Origin: Myxococcota bacterium
GTDB taxonomy: Bacteria; Myxococcota_A; UBA9160; UBA4427
Length of the DNA: 64,000 nucleotides
Assembly (NCBI GenBank): GCA_030748735.1
Contig: JASMLK010000025.1
Location: 1 to 64,000 of the forward strand
Direction of reading: 5' to 3'
Of the stretch, positions 1 through 10,259 are shown piece by piece (position 1 is the first letter of the stretch; every line of letters starts with the position of its first letter). A program made the position numbers and the translations under genes. The notes under the pieces are model-generated. The model did not search any database. It had not been told where the DNA came from and saw nothing but the letters and a program-made list of their open reading frames with translations.

Positions 1-110
1 TCGTTCAAGGCGCGCGACCGAGGCGTAGCCGTCGCTACGGCGATGGGAGCGCAACGCAGAACGAAGGCCGCAGACGCGACCGAATGCAGGGGGACTTTCC
101 GGCCGGGCCT

Positions 111-145
111 CTAGCCCGGATTATTCATGAAGCCCTACTGCGAAG
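111..145. repeat. 35-nt dispersed repeat, copy 1
   Basis: A 35-nt stretch beginning ctagcccggattattcatga is repeated exactly at 20529-20563. This copy lies 20 nt beyond the stop codon of the SDR gene and has no inverted partner nearby, whereas the second copy forms one arm of a long hairpin. It is extragenic and probably a REP- or MITE-like element. The rest of bases 1-165 shows nothing recognisable. Confidence 0.8.
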
Positions 146-165
146 TCCGCCCTTCGATGCGCGGG

Positions 166-1086
166 TCACGCGCCGGGGATCGCGTATCCGTCACCGAAGG
201 TGCGTCCTGCGAAGTACGATCCCAGTGCCGCGTCGAGCTTCTCGACCGTCCACTTCCCCTCGTTGTGGAACTGGTTCTCGGGTGTGGTGATGTCCGGGCG
301 GCCAACGACGGTGATGTTCTCACCGCAGCAGGTAAACACCTGGCCCGAGACGTGCTCCGCCGCAGGCGAACCGAGGTAAGCCACGAAAGGTGCAATGTTC
401 GCCGGGTCGAAGGTGTCGAAGCCCTCTTCGGGCTTGGCGAACATCTCCGACAAGAACCCGCCGGTGTCCGTCATGCGCGTCCGCGCGCGCGGACAGATCA
501 CGTTGGCCGTCACGCCGTACTTCTGCACCGCGAACCCCGTCGACAGCGTAAGCGCGGTGATCCCCGCCTTGCCCGCCGCGTAGTTGGGTTGGCCAACCGA
601 GCAATAGAGAAAGGCCTCGGACGCAGTCCCGATGATCCGGCCGTAGACCTGCCCGCCTTCTGCCTTCGCCTTTTCGCGCCAGTACATCGACGCGAACTTG
701 AGCGAGCAGAAGCTCCCCTTCACATGCACCCGCAGCACCGAGTCAAAGTCGTCCTCGGTCATGTTGAAGATCATCTTGTCGCGGCAGAAGCCCGCGTTGT
801 TGACCAGGATGTTCAGGTCGCCGTAGGTGTCGATCGCAGTCTGGACCATCGCCTGCGAATCGTTCCAATCTGCGACGTCGCCGAAGTGCGGGACTGCCTC
901 GCCACCGAGGGCCTTGATCTCGTCCACCACGGCGTCGGCCGCGCTCGTATCGCGCCCGGACCCGTCGCCCGAAACACCGAGATCGTTGACCACCACACGC
1001 GCACCCTGGCGCGCAAGTTCGAGCGCTTCTTCGCGACCGAGTCCCCGAGCCGCGCCCGTAACGATCGCCACCTTGCCGTCCAACAT
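166..1086 (-). CDS. SDR family oxidoreductase
   Basis: A 306-aa classical short-chain dehydrogenase/reductase. It has the cofactor motif TGAARGLG (about residues 10-17), NNAG at 96-99, a Ser near 156 and the catalytic YAAGK at 169-173. The negatively charged NDLG after beta-2 favours NAD(H), which is an inference. The long C-terminal extension resembles the 3-hydroxyacyl-CoA dehydrogenase part of multifunctional enzyme type 2 (17beta-HSD4), so a 3-hydroxyacyl-CoA or hydroxysteroid substrate is likely. The ATG has GGGAG six nt upstream. It lies downstream of the thiolase on the same strand (63-nt gap), consistent with the last two oxidation/cleavage steps of one beta-oxidation unit. Confidence 0.85.
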   Translation of the reverse strand: MLDGKVAIVTGAARGLGREEALELARQGARVVVNDLGVSGDGSGRDTSAADAVVDEIKALGGEAVPHFGDVADWNDSQAMVQTAIDTYGDLNILVNNAGFCRDKMIFNMTEDDFDSVLRVHVKGSFCSLKFASMYWREKAKAEGGQVYGRIIGTASEAFLYCSVGQPNYAAGKAGITALTLSTGFAVQKYGVTANVICPRARTRMTDTGGFLSEMFAKPEEGFDTFDPANIAPFVAYLGSPAAEHVSGQVFTCCGENITVVGRPDITTPENQFHNEGKWTVEKLDAALGSYFAGRTFGDGYAIPGA

Positions 1087-1149
1087 TGCTTCTCCCTCTC
1101 GCGACGAGACGCCTCCGCATGAACGGAGAGGCCTCTCTTGCTGGTGTCC

Positions 1150-2756
<1,607 letters not shown>

Positions 2757-2832
2757 TGGTAGGCCCTCCTGGATTCGAACCAGGGACCATCCAGTTATGA
2801 GCCGGGTGCTCTAACCACTGAGCTAAGGGCCC
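2757..2832 (-). tRNA. tRNA with CAU anticodon (Ile2-like or Met)
   Basis: Read on the minus strand, a 76-nt cloverleaf starts GGGCCCTTAGCTCAGTGG and ends AGGGCCTA plus an encoded CCA. The T arm CCTGG/CCAGG is perfect with loop TTCGAAT, and the anticodon loop is CTCATAA (anticodon CAT). The overall sequence is closer to tRNA-Ile2, whose C34 is converted to lysidine by TilS, than to elongator Met, but this cannot be settled by eye. Oddities are a G1-U72 wobble closing the acceptor stem and a C-A mismatch plus a G-U pair in the anticodon stem. Confidence 0.92.
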
Positions 2833-2967
2833 GAACCGCCGGCAGCGTACCACGGACGCGGACCCTGCGGCGCGAATGCACACACCGGAGCGAGCGGGCT
2901 GCAGCTTTCGCCTCAGCACACGGCGACTTTGTTGTGACGCGCATGCGGAGCTGACATACTGCCCGCC

Positions 2968-4329
2968 ATGGCAAGCGAATCCGCAGCGCGCCCACACTGC
3001 GTCGCCATCATTGGCGGGGCAGTTTCAGGGGCCGAAGTCGCAGGGCGACTCGCCGAAAAAGGCGTGACAGTCGCCGTGTTCGAACAGAACCCGCGTCCCT
3101 TTGGGAAGATCGAAGACGGCCTGCCCCGCTGGCACCACAAGCTGCGCAACAAGGAATACGACACGATTCGCGGGAAGCTCGACCACCCGAACGTCTACTA
3201 CGTCCCCGATACCCGCGTCGGGCGTGACATCGACTTCAGTGCGCTCTGTAACGAGTGGGGTTTCAGCGCCGTCGTGCTCGCAAACGGTGCCTGGCGTGAC
3301 CGGCCCGTCGGCATCGAAGGCGCCGAGGCCTGCGTGGGCAAGGGCCTCATCTACCAGAACCCGTTCGTGCTCTGGTGGAATCACCTCGAAGAATCCAACT
3401 ACCAGGGCCCCGAATTCGAAGTCGTCGACGACACCATGGTGCTCGGCGGTGGTCTCGCATCGATCGACGTCGCGAAGATCGTCATGCTCGAAGGCGCGCG
3501 CGCCAAGCTCGCCGAGCGCGGCATCGACGTCGAGGTGATCGACCTCGAGGTGAAGGGCATCCCGAAGATCCTCGAAAGCCATGGTCTCGAGTTCGAAGAC
3601 CTCGGTCTCCAGGGTTGCACGATCTACTACCGCCGACGCATCGAGGACATGCCGGTCGTCACGATCCCCGAAGACGCCACGCCCGAGCGCGAAGCCAAGG
3701 TGCGCCGGAGTCGAGCGACGCTGCTCGACAAGGCGATGCGCAAGTTCGGCTTCGAGGTCGAAGAACTCTGCGTTGCAGACGACGTGATCGTCGAAGACGG
3801 AAAGCTCGTCGGCATGGTGTTCCGCCGGACGAAGCTCGAGGGCAACCGGGTCGTCACCACCGACGAAACCTTCGAACGGCGCGGTGCCTGCGTGATCAGC
3901 TCGATCGGTTCGATCCCCGAACCCATCGAAGGCATCGACATGAAGGGCGAGCTGTACGACTTCGAGGACTGGGACACCGGGCGCCTGAGCGCCTACCCCA
4001 ACGTCTTTTCCGTCGGCAACGTCGTGACGGGCAAGGGCAACATCATCGCCTCACGCAAGCACGCGGCCGAAGTATCGACCGCCGCCATCGAGGCCTTCCT
4101 CGGCGTTGCGGACGACGTCGAAGCCGGGCGTGCGGCGCTTTCCGACCCCACCGTCACCGCAGCCGGCGATCTCGCAGAAGGCGTGACCGAACATCTCGCC
4201 CACACCCCGCACCCGAGCGCCGAAGCCTACGACGCCACAGTGGCCCGCATCGCGGAGCGACAGAAGGCCGTCGACTACACGGGTGACCTCGCGAGCTGGT
4301 TGAAGCTGGTAGAGCCGAAGCCGCGTTAG
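2968..4329 (+). CDS. FAD/NAD(P)-dependent oxidoreductase (ferredoxin-NADP reductase / GltD-like)
   Basis: A 453-aa two-dinucleotide-fold flavoprotein. An FAD-binding segment GGAVSGAEVAG lies at about residues 16-26 and a second Rossmann motif LGGGLASID at about 159-167. The architecture matches FprA-type ferredoxin-NADP+ reductases and the GltD subunit of glutamate synthase; no Fe-S cluster Cys motif is seen, so electrons probably pass only between NAD(P)H and a partner protein. The ATG is the first in frame after the tRNA region, but no strong Shine-Dalgarno is visible. The stop codon overlaps that of the convergent cupin gene. Confidence 0.75.
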   Translation: MASESAARPHCVAIIGGAVSGAEVAGRLAEKGVTVAVFEQNPRPFGKIEDGLPRWHHKLRNKEYDTIRGKLDHPNVYYVPDTRVGRDIDFSALCNEWGFSAVVLANGAWRDRPVGIEGAEACVGKGLIYQNPFVLWWNHLEESNYQGPEFEVVDDTMVLGGGLASIDVAKIVMLEGARAKLAERGIDVEVIDLEVKGIPKILESHGLEFEDLGLQGCTIYYRRRIEDMPVVTIPEDATPEREAKVRRSRATLLDKAMRKFGFEVEELCVADDVIVEDGKLVGMVFRRTKLEGNRVVTTDETFERRGACVISSIGSIPEPIEGIDMKGELYDFEDWDTGRLSAYPNVFSVGNVVTGKGNIIASRKHAAEVSTAAIEAFLGVADDVEAGRAALSDPTVTAAGDLAEGVTEHLAHTPHPSAEAYDATVARIAERQKAVDYTGDLASWLKLVEPKPR

Positions 4330-4721
4330 CGCGGTCGGACTTCGGTTCCCGCGCCCGCGGTGATGAATACACCCGTCGCGGGGACCGCGATGTCAGCCGT
4401 GTGCCAGACGCCGGGCTGGTTGACCGCGTACTCGCCCGACTGCAGGATGATGCGACGCTCCTTGCCGTCGATCTCCTGGATGAGCGTCATCTCACCCGCG
4501 ACACACAGCACGACTTCGGCGCCCTCGGGATGCACTTCCCAGGTGTCCCAGGACGCGGTGAACCTGTGCATCGCCACGAGGCGACCTTCCTTGCCGTCGC
4601 TTTCGGTTCGCGCCGCATAGGCTTCGTACCAAGCCATGTCGCCAGTGAATTGCGGCTGGATCTCCGCGGTCGCGCCGAGGCCGAGGTGAAGCGGTTCTTC
4701 CATCAGACGATGTACAGGCAT
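4326..4721 (-). CDS. Cupin-domain protein
   Basis: A 131-aa single-domain cupin. The first cupin motif is seen around HPEGAEVVLCVAGE and the second around QPGVWHTADI, with predicted metal ligands His, Glu and His. It is a small mononuclear-metal beta-barrel of unknown substrate; such proteins can be dioxygenases, isomerases or sensors. It is convergent with the flavoprotein gene and their stop codons overlap by 4 nt, so any terminator must lie inside coding sequence. Confidence 0.75.
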   Translation of the reverse strand: MPVHRLMEEPLHLGLGATAEIQPQFTGDMAWYEAYAARTESDGKEGRLVAMHRFTASWDTWEVHPEGAEVVLCVAGEMTLIQEIDGKERRIILQSGEYAVNQPGVWHTADIAVPATGVFITAGAGTEVRPR

Positions 4722-4793
4722 AGGCGCACGAGTCTAACCCACGGGCGAACCCGGCAGGCAAGACCCGGCGAGTGCTTTGCGCGCTCTTACGGG

Positions 4794-5918
4794 CTAGGGC
4801 AGCGGCGGCGGTTCTGCGGGGAAGTGGGCTGCGAGTTCCGGCACACGTGCAGCTTCGGTCCAGTTCGCCATGCCCGCGGACCACACGAGCATGTCGCGGC
4901 CGAGGCTACCGCTGCGAATCGCGTCCACGAGCTGGGCGTCGCTGAACGGGCCGGTGCTCTGGCCGTTCTGTGCGAGGTGCCACGCGTGGGCGGGCGGCGG
5001 CGGAGGCGGCGGTGTGGCTGCGATGGGCGACGAAGAAGTCGGGCCGGAAGGACCGCCCGTCATGGCGTTGCCCATCATCGGGCCCGCCATCGCCATCCCC
5101 ATCCCCACACCGAGACCCGCACCCGCAATTCCACCGGCGGGGTTCTTTGCGGCGTCGGGAATCGAATGCGCGACCTGGAAGGCCTGGTAGTTGGCGAGGT
5201 CACCCACCATGCCCATGCTGGCGCGCGCATCGAGGGCCTTTTCGACTTCGGCCGGCACGGAGACGTTCACGATATTGAGCTTGGGCAGTTCGAGTCCGTA
5301 CTCGTCGTCGATGCGCTCGTGTACTGCAGCGCGGAGCGTTTCGGAAAGCTCGGTGTAGCGACTCGCCAGATCGATCACCGACACGCCGGCTTCGGCCACC
5401 ACGTCGGCGAAGGCCATGTTGATGATCGAACGCAGCCATTCGCTGATCTCGTCGGCTTCGAAGACCGAGTCGGTCCCCACCAGCTCGCTCAGCAGGATCT
5501 TCGGGTCGATGGCGCGCAGCGAATACGTCCCGAAGGCGCGCACGCGCACGGGGCCGAAGTCGGGGTCGCGCACGATCACGGGGTTCGGGGTGCCCCACTT
5601 CAGATCGGTGATCCGCGTCGTATTGACGAAGTACACCTCGGCCTTGAAGGGGCTGTCGAAGCCATGCTTCCAACCGAGGAGCGTCGAGAGCACGGGGATG
5701 TTCTTGGTTTCGAGGCTGTAGCGGCCGGGCGTGAATACGTCGGCGAGTTTGCCGTGGCTTACCAGAACGGCGGTCTGCCCCGGGCGCACGATCAGTTGCG
5801 CGCCGTTCTTGATCTGGTTGTGGAAGCGCGGGAAGCGCCAGACCAGCGTGTGCTGGCTGTCGTCGATCCATTCGACGATGTCGATCAGTTCTGCGCGTAG
5901 CTTGTCCATGATGCCCAT
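4794..5918 (-). CDS. SPFH (Band-7) protein with C-terminal GYF_2 domain
   Basis: A 374-aa protein of the YdjI / 'virion core protein' SPFH subgroup. The SPFH core covers roughly residues 20-250, followed by a Gly/Ala/Met-rich linker, a Pro run and a C-terminal GYF_2-like domain (AWHLAQNGQSTGPFSDAQL). There is no obvious transmembrane anchor, so membrane association would be peripheral. AGGAGA precedes the ATG by about 9 nt. It lies 12 nt downstream of the zinc-ribbon gene, and the two are almost certainly co-transcribed. SPFH proteins form oligomeric membrane scaffolds; the partner and cargo are unknown. Confidence 0.8.
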   Translation of the reverse strand: MGIMDKLRAELIDIVEWIDDSQHTLVWRFPRFHNQIKNGAQLIVRPGQTAVLVSHGKLADVFTPGRYSLETKNIPVLSTLLGWKHGFDSPFKAEVYFVNTTRITDLKWGTPNPVIVRDPDFGPVRVRAFGTYSLRAIDPKILLSELVGTDSVFEADEISEWLRSIINMAFADVVAEAGVSVIDLASRYTELSETLRAAVHERIDDEYGLELPKLNIVNVSVPAEVEKALDARASMGMVGDLANYQAFQVAHSIPDAAKNPAGGIAGAGLGVGMGMAMAGPMMGNAMTGGPSGPTSSSPIAATPPPPPPPAHAWHLAQNGQSTGPFSDAQLVDAIRSGSLGRDMLVWSAGMANWTEAARVPELAAHFPAEPPPLP

Positions 5919-5930
5919 ACTTCGCTTCTC

Positions 5931-6785
5931 CTAGCTCAAGAGGTCGAACAGCAGACCCACGAGTCCGCCGCCTTCGTTTTCGCGGCGATCGCGGCCGCCC
6001 AGTTGTGCGTCGATGGCGGCCATCGTCACCTTGTGCCGACGTTCTTCCGCCTCGAGTCCCTTCATGAAGGCGTCGGCCGACGGCCGTCCGCCACTCAACA
6101 CGAAACCCGCGAGCGCTTCGAGTTCGTCGGCGTCGAGCCAGGTGCCGTGCTCGGGACACTGGTCGATGATGACGCCCGATGTCTTGCGAAAGTTGCGCCG
6201 CGCCATCATGCCGTCACACACCGGGCACTTGCGGTACTGCACCCGCTGCTCGAGGGGGTTCGCGCCCTTCTTGCGCGGCCGCGGTGGCGCGATGGGTTCG
6301 TCACGCGAGCGCTCGCGCGCATCCATCGCGCGGGCGATCAAGAAGTCGAGATTGTCGTCGGGCACCCACAGACCATTGCATCGAGGACACTCGTTGATCG
6401 CGACACCGATCAGCTGCCTCGCCGCCATCAGGCATCCGCAGCACGGACAGGGAAACTCTTCGCCCTTCGCGTCCACACTCTCGGGCGCGAACGTAACGCC
6501 GCATGCCGTACAGAAACGCGCGTCGTCGGTGTTGCGCGAGAAGCATTCGGGGCACACCAGGCTGAGCTTTCGTTCGTCTCGAACGACCTGCGAACCGCAG
6601 TAGTCACACTCGGAAGCACAGGCGTCGACCTGGGCGCTGCACGAAGCGCAGCGATAGATGCGCGCCTCCATGGCCTCGAGCTCACGGTTTTCGATCTCGG
6701 CACCACAGCGACAACGAACCTTGGGGTCCGCGACGTGGGTCACGTCGTACTGCGTGTGGCATTCGTGGCACGCGATGAGTCGCAC
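5931..6785 (-). CDS. Multi-zinc-ribbon protein (TFIIB-type zf repeats)
   Basis: About 284 aa with at least five Cys-pair zinc-binding units: CHECH plus CRC near the start, CASC/CDYC, CPEC/CTAC, CPCC/CPRC and CPVC/CPEH. The last two resemble zf-TFIIB domains ending in W-DADELEAL-type helices. The GTG at 6785 is preferred because GGGAG lies just upstream; the track ORF begins at another GTG 20 codons earlier. The next gene encodes an SPFH/GYF protein, and zinc-ribbon plus SPFH pairs recur in bacteria, suggesting a membrane-scaffold client or adaptor role (inference). Confidence 0.72.
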   Translation of the reverse strand: MRLIACHECHTQYDVTHVADPKVRCRCGAEIENRELEAMEARIYRCASCSAQVDACASECDYCGSQVVRDERKLSLVCPECFSRNTDDARFCTACGVTFAPESVDAKGEEFPCPCCGCLMAARQLIGVAINECPRCNGLWVPDDNLDFLIARAMDARERSRDEPIAPPRPRKKGANPLEQRVQYRKCPVCDGMMARRNFRKTSGVIIDQCPEHGTWLDADELEALAGFVLSGGRPSADAFMKGLEAEERRHKVTMAAIDAQLGGRDRRENEGGGLVGLLFDLLS

Positions 6786-6961
6786 GGGAATCTCCCGAAG
6801 TCCTTGCGCGCAGAGCGAGATCGAGGCCTCCGCGCAGCTTCCCACTCCCTCATTCGGAACTCCTTCTCATAGTCTTGACCGCAGCGCGGGGCCGGGGACC
6901 ACAGCGGCAAGTCGTGTGCAACCATCTGGTAGACCTTCAGCAGCCGAGAGGTGGTCCGACA

Positions 6962-7786
6962 ATGGAAGTCGACTCGCTCGATCAGGACTTCGCAGTGGTG
7001 ACCGGTGGTGCGCGCGGCATCGGGCTCGCGATCGCGAAACGCTTGCACCGTGCGGGTGCGAAGGTCGCTTTGCTCGACCGTCCGGGGAGCGAGGTCTCGA
7101 AGGCTGCTGCCCCGCTCGGTGGTGTCGCGATCGAAGTCGATGTTCGCGACCCCGACGCAGTAGACCAGGCCATCACGAGCGCGAACCAACGCCTCGGTGG
7201 ACTCACGATCCTCATCAACAATGCAGGCACGGGAATGCTGCAGCCCATGCACGAGTACACCAACCAGCAATGGGACGATCTGATCGCGGTGAACTTGAGT
7301 GGCACCTTCTATGCCATGCGGGCCGCGGTACCCATCATGCTCGAAGCCGGGCGAGGCGTGATCGTCAACAACGCGTCGGTTAGCGCGACGGATCCCACCC
7401 GCGGCGAGCTGCCCTATTCCGCCGCCAAGGCCGGGGTCCTCGCGCTCACGCGAGGCGCTGCGCAGGAGTACGGCCCGACGATTCGCATCAACGCGGTATC
7501 ACCCGGAGTCATTCGTTCGCCGATGACCGAGATGCTCTACAAGAACCCCGCGATCCTCGAACCCGTCGAGCGGTCGGTACCCCTCGAGCGCACGGGCGAA
7601 GCCGAAGAAGTGGCGGACGTCGTCCACTTTCTCTGCTCCGAGGCGTCGCGCTACATCACGGGCCAGAACATCGTGATCGACGGCGGGATGAACATCCCGC
7701 AGGCGGGAATCGACTCGGTGCTGAAGATGTCCCTCGACATGATGTCGAGGGCACGGCGCCCCGAAGACGAGAGCTCGGACGGCTAG
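6962..7786 (+). CDS. SDR family oxidoreductase
   Basis: A 274-aa classical SDR with VTGGARGIG at the N-terminus, NNAG, a catalytic Ser in NNASVSA and YSAAK. The C-terminus ITGQNIVIDGGMN is typical of FabG-like glucose/3-oxoacyl reductases. LLDRPG after beta-2 suggests NAD(H) use. The ATG at 6962 aligns with the family start; the upstream 29 codons of the track ORF are not SDR-like. The acylphosphatase gene begins 7 nt after its stop. Confidence 0.82.
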   Translation: MEVDSLDQDFAVVTGGARGIGLAIAKRLHRAGAKVALLDRPGSEVSKAAAPLGGVAIEVDVRDPDAVDQAITSANQRLGGLTILINNAGTGMLQPMHEYTNQQWDDLIAVNLSGTFYAMRAAVPIMLEAGRGVIVNNASVSATDPTRGELPYSAAKAGVLALTRGAAQEYGPTIRINAVSPGVIRSPMTEMLYKNPAILEPVERSVPLERTGEAEEVADVVHFLCSEASRYITGQNIVIDGGMNIPQAGIDSVLKMSLDMMSRARRPEDESSDG

Positions 7787-7792
7787 ACGTCG

Positions 7793-8116
7793 ATGTCTGC
7801 TCCGGGCGGCGACGAAGCAGCCAGGGTCCGCGCTCACGGCTACGTGGAAGGCCGCGTGCAAGGCGTATGGTTCCGCGAATCGACGCGTAGACGCGCGAGC
7901 GAACTCGGGCTTTCGGGTTGGGTACGCAACCTTTCGGACGGGCGCGTCGAAGCCACGTTCGAGGGCGCGCGAAGCGATGTCGAACAGGCCGTCGCCTTCG
8001 TCCGCGAAGGACCTCCCCACGCGCGGGTAGACGCTGTCAATGGGTTCGAGATCGAGCGGCTCGGCCGCGACGAAGCCGACAGCGACGAGGCCAACGCGGC
8101 GTTTCTCATTCGCTGA
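7793..8116 (+). CDS. acyP: Acylphosphatase
   Basis: A 107-aa acylphosphatase that hydrolyses carboxyl-phosphate bonds in acylphosphates. The diagnostic phosphate-binding loop GRVQGVWFRES supplies the catalytic Arg, and GWVRNLSDGRVE supplies the catalytic Asn. It is slightly longer than the usual 90-100 aa because of an acidic C-terminal tail. It follows an SDR gene closely and its last 77 nt overlap the annotated start of the downstream chemoreceptor-like ORF in another frame, which makes that downstream start doubtful. Confidence 0.92.
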   Translation: MSAPGGDEAARVRAHGYVEGRVQGVWFRESTRRRASELGLSGWVRNLSDGRVEATFEGARSDVEQAVAFVREGPPHARVDAVNGFEIERLGRDEADSDEANAAFLIR

Positions 8117-10259
8117 AACCCTCGCGCAGTTCGTTTCTCTCGCGCTCTCTTTCGCCATTCACCACCAGAACGACGCGCTGTTCACGCAGCAGCGCGACGT
8201 ACTCGCCCGCATGGACGCACTCGATCGCGTCACCCACTACTTCGACGTCACGCGCTTCTGGTCCGCGGACCTCACCCACAGCGCCGAACGCGTGAGCAAG
8301 CAGCTCGCGCACCCCGCCTTCGAAGAACTCGCGAACACGGGCTCGATCTCGCTCGCCAAGACTTCGTGGCAGGCTCTCGAAAACGAACTCGACCTGCTCG
8401 CCGAACACGACCCCGACGATGCGCGTTTCATTCGCGAAGCCGCAACGAAAATGAAGGAGCAGCTCGAACTCGCACGGGCGGCCTTCGACGCCGGAGACCT
8501 CAGTGGGGCGAGTGTTGCCAACGCGACCGCGCGCAGTGCGATCGCAGCGACCCATATGCGCCTGCGCGAAGCCACCGTGCGCTACGCCGAACGCGCCGCG
8601 CGCCTGGGAAGCGAGATCCAGGAGAACATCGCCGCGAATCGGCAGGGGACAGCCGTCGGAGGGGGCCTGTGCGCTCTCCTCGTCTTGCTGCTCTCGCGCG
8701 TTCGAATGGTCGCGGCTCCAGTGAACGAGCAGACCTCGAATGTCGCAACGACCGCCGCTCGAGAGCCCGCAGTCATCGAGCCGGCACCCGCGCCGCAGAC
8801 TCGTGCGCAGCTTCCGCGCACCGAACCCGCCGCCGCGCAAACACAGCCGCCTCGAACCAGGGTGGAACCCGACACCCCAGCCGCACGACCGACCCCGACA
8901 GCGAAGATGCCCAGCATCACAGCCACGGACACCAAGGTGACGGAGCGCGTGCGAAGCGCCGAACGTTCCTGCGAGGTACTCGCGACGCACGTCGAACAGC
9001 TCGCATCCGCAGTGGCCCAACCCGTACCGCGTGCGGCAGAAGAGGCCGACCCGACGAGCCAGGCCTCACCGGTGCAACTCACCCAACGCCTCGACGACGT
9101 GACCCGCGATGCCGATGCCGTGACCCAGGCGGTCAGCGAGGTGGAGGACGCCGTCGAAGCCATTCATGCGTCCGTGGACACGGTTTCGCAGCATTCGGAC
9201 AATGCGAGCAGTGTCGCAACACGCGCGAACGAAATTGCCGAGCGCACGGACGACACGATCACGAGCCTGGGACAATCGGCCCGCGAGATCGGTACGGTGG
9301 TGCAGCTCATCAGCGACATCGCAAAGCGCACCAATCTCCTGGCCCTCAACGCAACCATCCAGGCCGCCTCGGCGGGCGAAGCCGGGCGCGGCTTCGCGGT
9401 CGTGGCGGACGAAGTGAAGGAACTCGCTCGCCAGACCGCCGACGCGACCAAGAACATCTCGGCCAACGTGAAGGCCATGCAGAAGACCACGCAGAGTGCC
9501 GTCGACGCGATCGGAGAGATCACCTCGATCATCGAAGAGGTCTCGGGGATCGCGACAGCGATTCGCGGGGACGTGAGCACGCAACGCGGTTCGACCGCGG
9601 GCGTGCGCGAGACCCTGAACACTGCAATCGGTGCCGCGCGTGAAATCCAACGAGGCATGGTCGATGCGCGGTCCATCGCCGATCAAGCGGCGGGGTCGAC
9701 GGAAGACGCGAACAGCAAAGAAGCTGCCGCCTATCGATCCGCGACCGACGCAGCACGCTCCGACCTCGAGGCGAGCCTCGACACCCTCACGCGCGAACTC
9801 GCCGGGGTGCGCAGCGCACTCGACGAAGCCACTGCTCAGGGCAACGCGGCGGCGTCCTGGCCGGATTATTCGATCTTCGCGGGTACGGCTTCGGGCTGCG
9901 CCACTTTCTGCCGCGCCAGGCCGATCGTCCCACAGCCTTCGCGCTCCATCGCACCGTGCACCACGAGGGAACGTCCAAGCACCGACTCCGCGCTGCGGTC
10001 GAGGATGTGGCCGCGGTGCGAGAACGCGAGATCGACCCAACCGTCTTCTCCCGCGCGAAACGAAGCCAGACGCTCGGCGTCGCCGAAGGCGGCCCCGGCG
10101 CTCTTCGCACGAAGCGCGCTGCAGTCCCCGTACTCGTGGATCTGGAGGCGATACATCGCACCGGGTACGAGCCCGCCGAGTTCTGCGCGCACCGTCAATG
10201 CATCGCCCGCGGGCCGAAACTCCACGCGGCCCGTGAGCGCACTGCCCTTCGAATCGTGA
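8040..10259 (+). CDS. Methyl-accepting chemotaxis-like protein (unusual ends)
   Basis: The ORF holds a sensor-like helical region, one clear transmembrane segment (TAVGGGLCALLVLLLSRV) and a long Pro/Ala-rich linker. An MCP signalling hairpin follows, with its core around KRTNLLALNATIQAASAGEA and GRGFAVVADEVKELA. No HAMP domain is recognisable between membrane and hairpin. The start is uncertain: the ATG at 8040 lies inside acyP, and a first transmembrane helix may be partly lost (LAQFVSLALSFAI). After about residue 609 the reading frame runs antisense through the SOD-like gene for roughly 130 codons of non-family sequence, suggesting loss of the original stop codon. It probably senses a periplasmic or membrane signal and couples to CheW/CheA. 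Confidence 0.65.
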   Translation: MGSRSSGSAATKPTATRPTRRFSFAETLAQFVSLALSFAIHHQNDALFTQQRDVLARMDALDRVTHYFDVTRFWSADLTHSAERVSKQLAHPAFEELANTGSISLAKTSWQALENELDLLAEHDPDDARFIREAATKMKEQLELARAAFDAGDLSGASVANATARSAIAATHMRLREATVRYAERAARLGSEIQENIAANRQGTAVGGGLCALLVLLLSRVRMVAAPVNEQTSNVATTAAREPAVIEPAPAPQTRAQLPRTEPAAAQTQPPRTRVEPDTPAARPTPTAKMPSITATDTKVTERVRSAERSCEVLATHVEQLASAVAQPVPRAAEEADPTSQASPVQLTQRLDDVTRDADAVTQAVSEVEDAVEAIHASVDTVSQHSDNASSVATRANEIAERTDDTITSLGQSAREIGTVVQLISDIAKRTNLLALNATIQAASAGEAGRGFAVVADEVKELARQTADATKNISANVKAMQKTTQSAVDAIGEITSIIEEVSGIATAIRGDVSTQRGSTAGVRETLNTAIGAAREIQRGMVDARSIADQAAGSTEDANSKEAAAYRSATDAARSDLEASLDTLTRELAGVRSALDEATAQGNAAASWPDYSIFAGTASGCATFCRARPIVPQPSRSIAPCTTRERPSTDSALRSRMWPRCENARSTQPSSPARNEARRSASPKAAPALFARSALQSPYSWIWRRYIAPGTSPPSSARTVNASPAGRNSTRPVSALPFES

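Noticed and set aside
127-1122. 331-aa plus-strand ORF over the first SDR
   Set aside because: Antisense shadow of a motif-complete SDR; Arg/Val/His-rich translation without family features.
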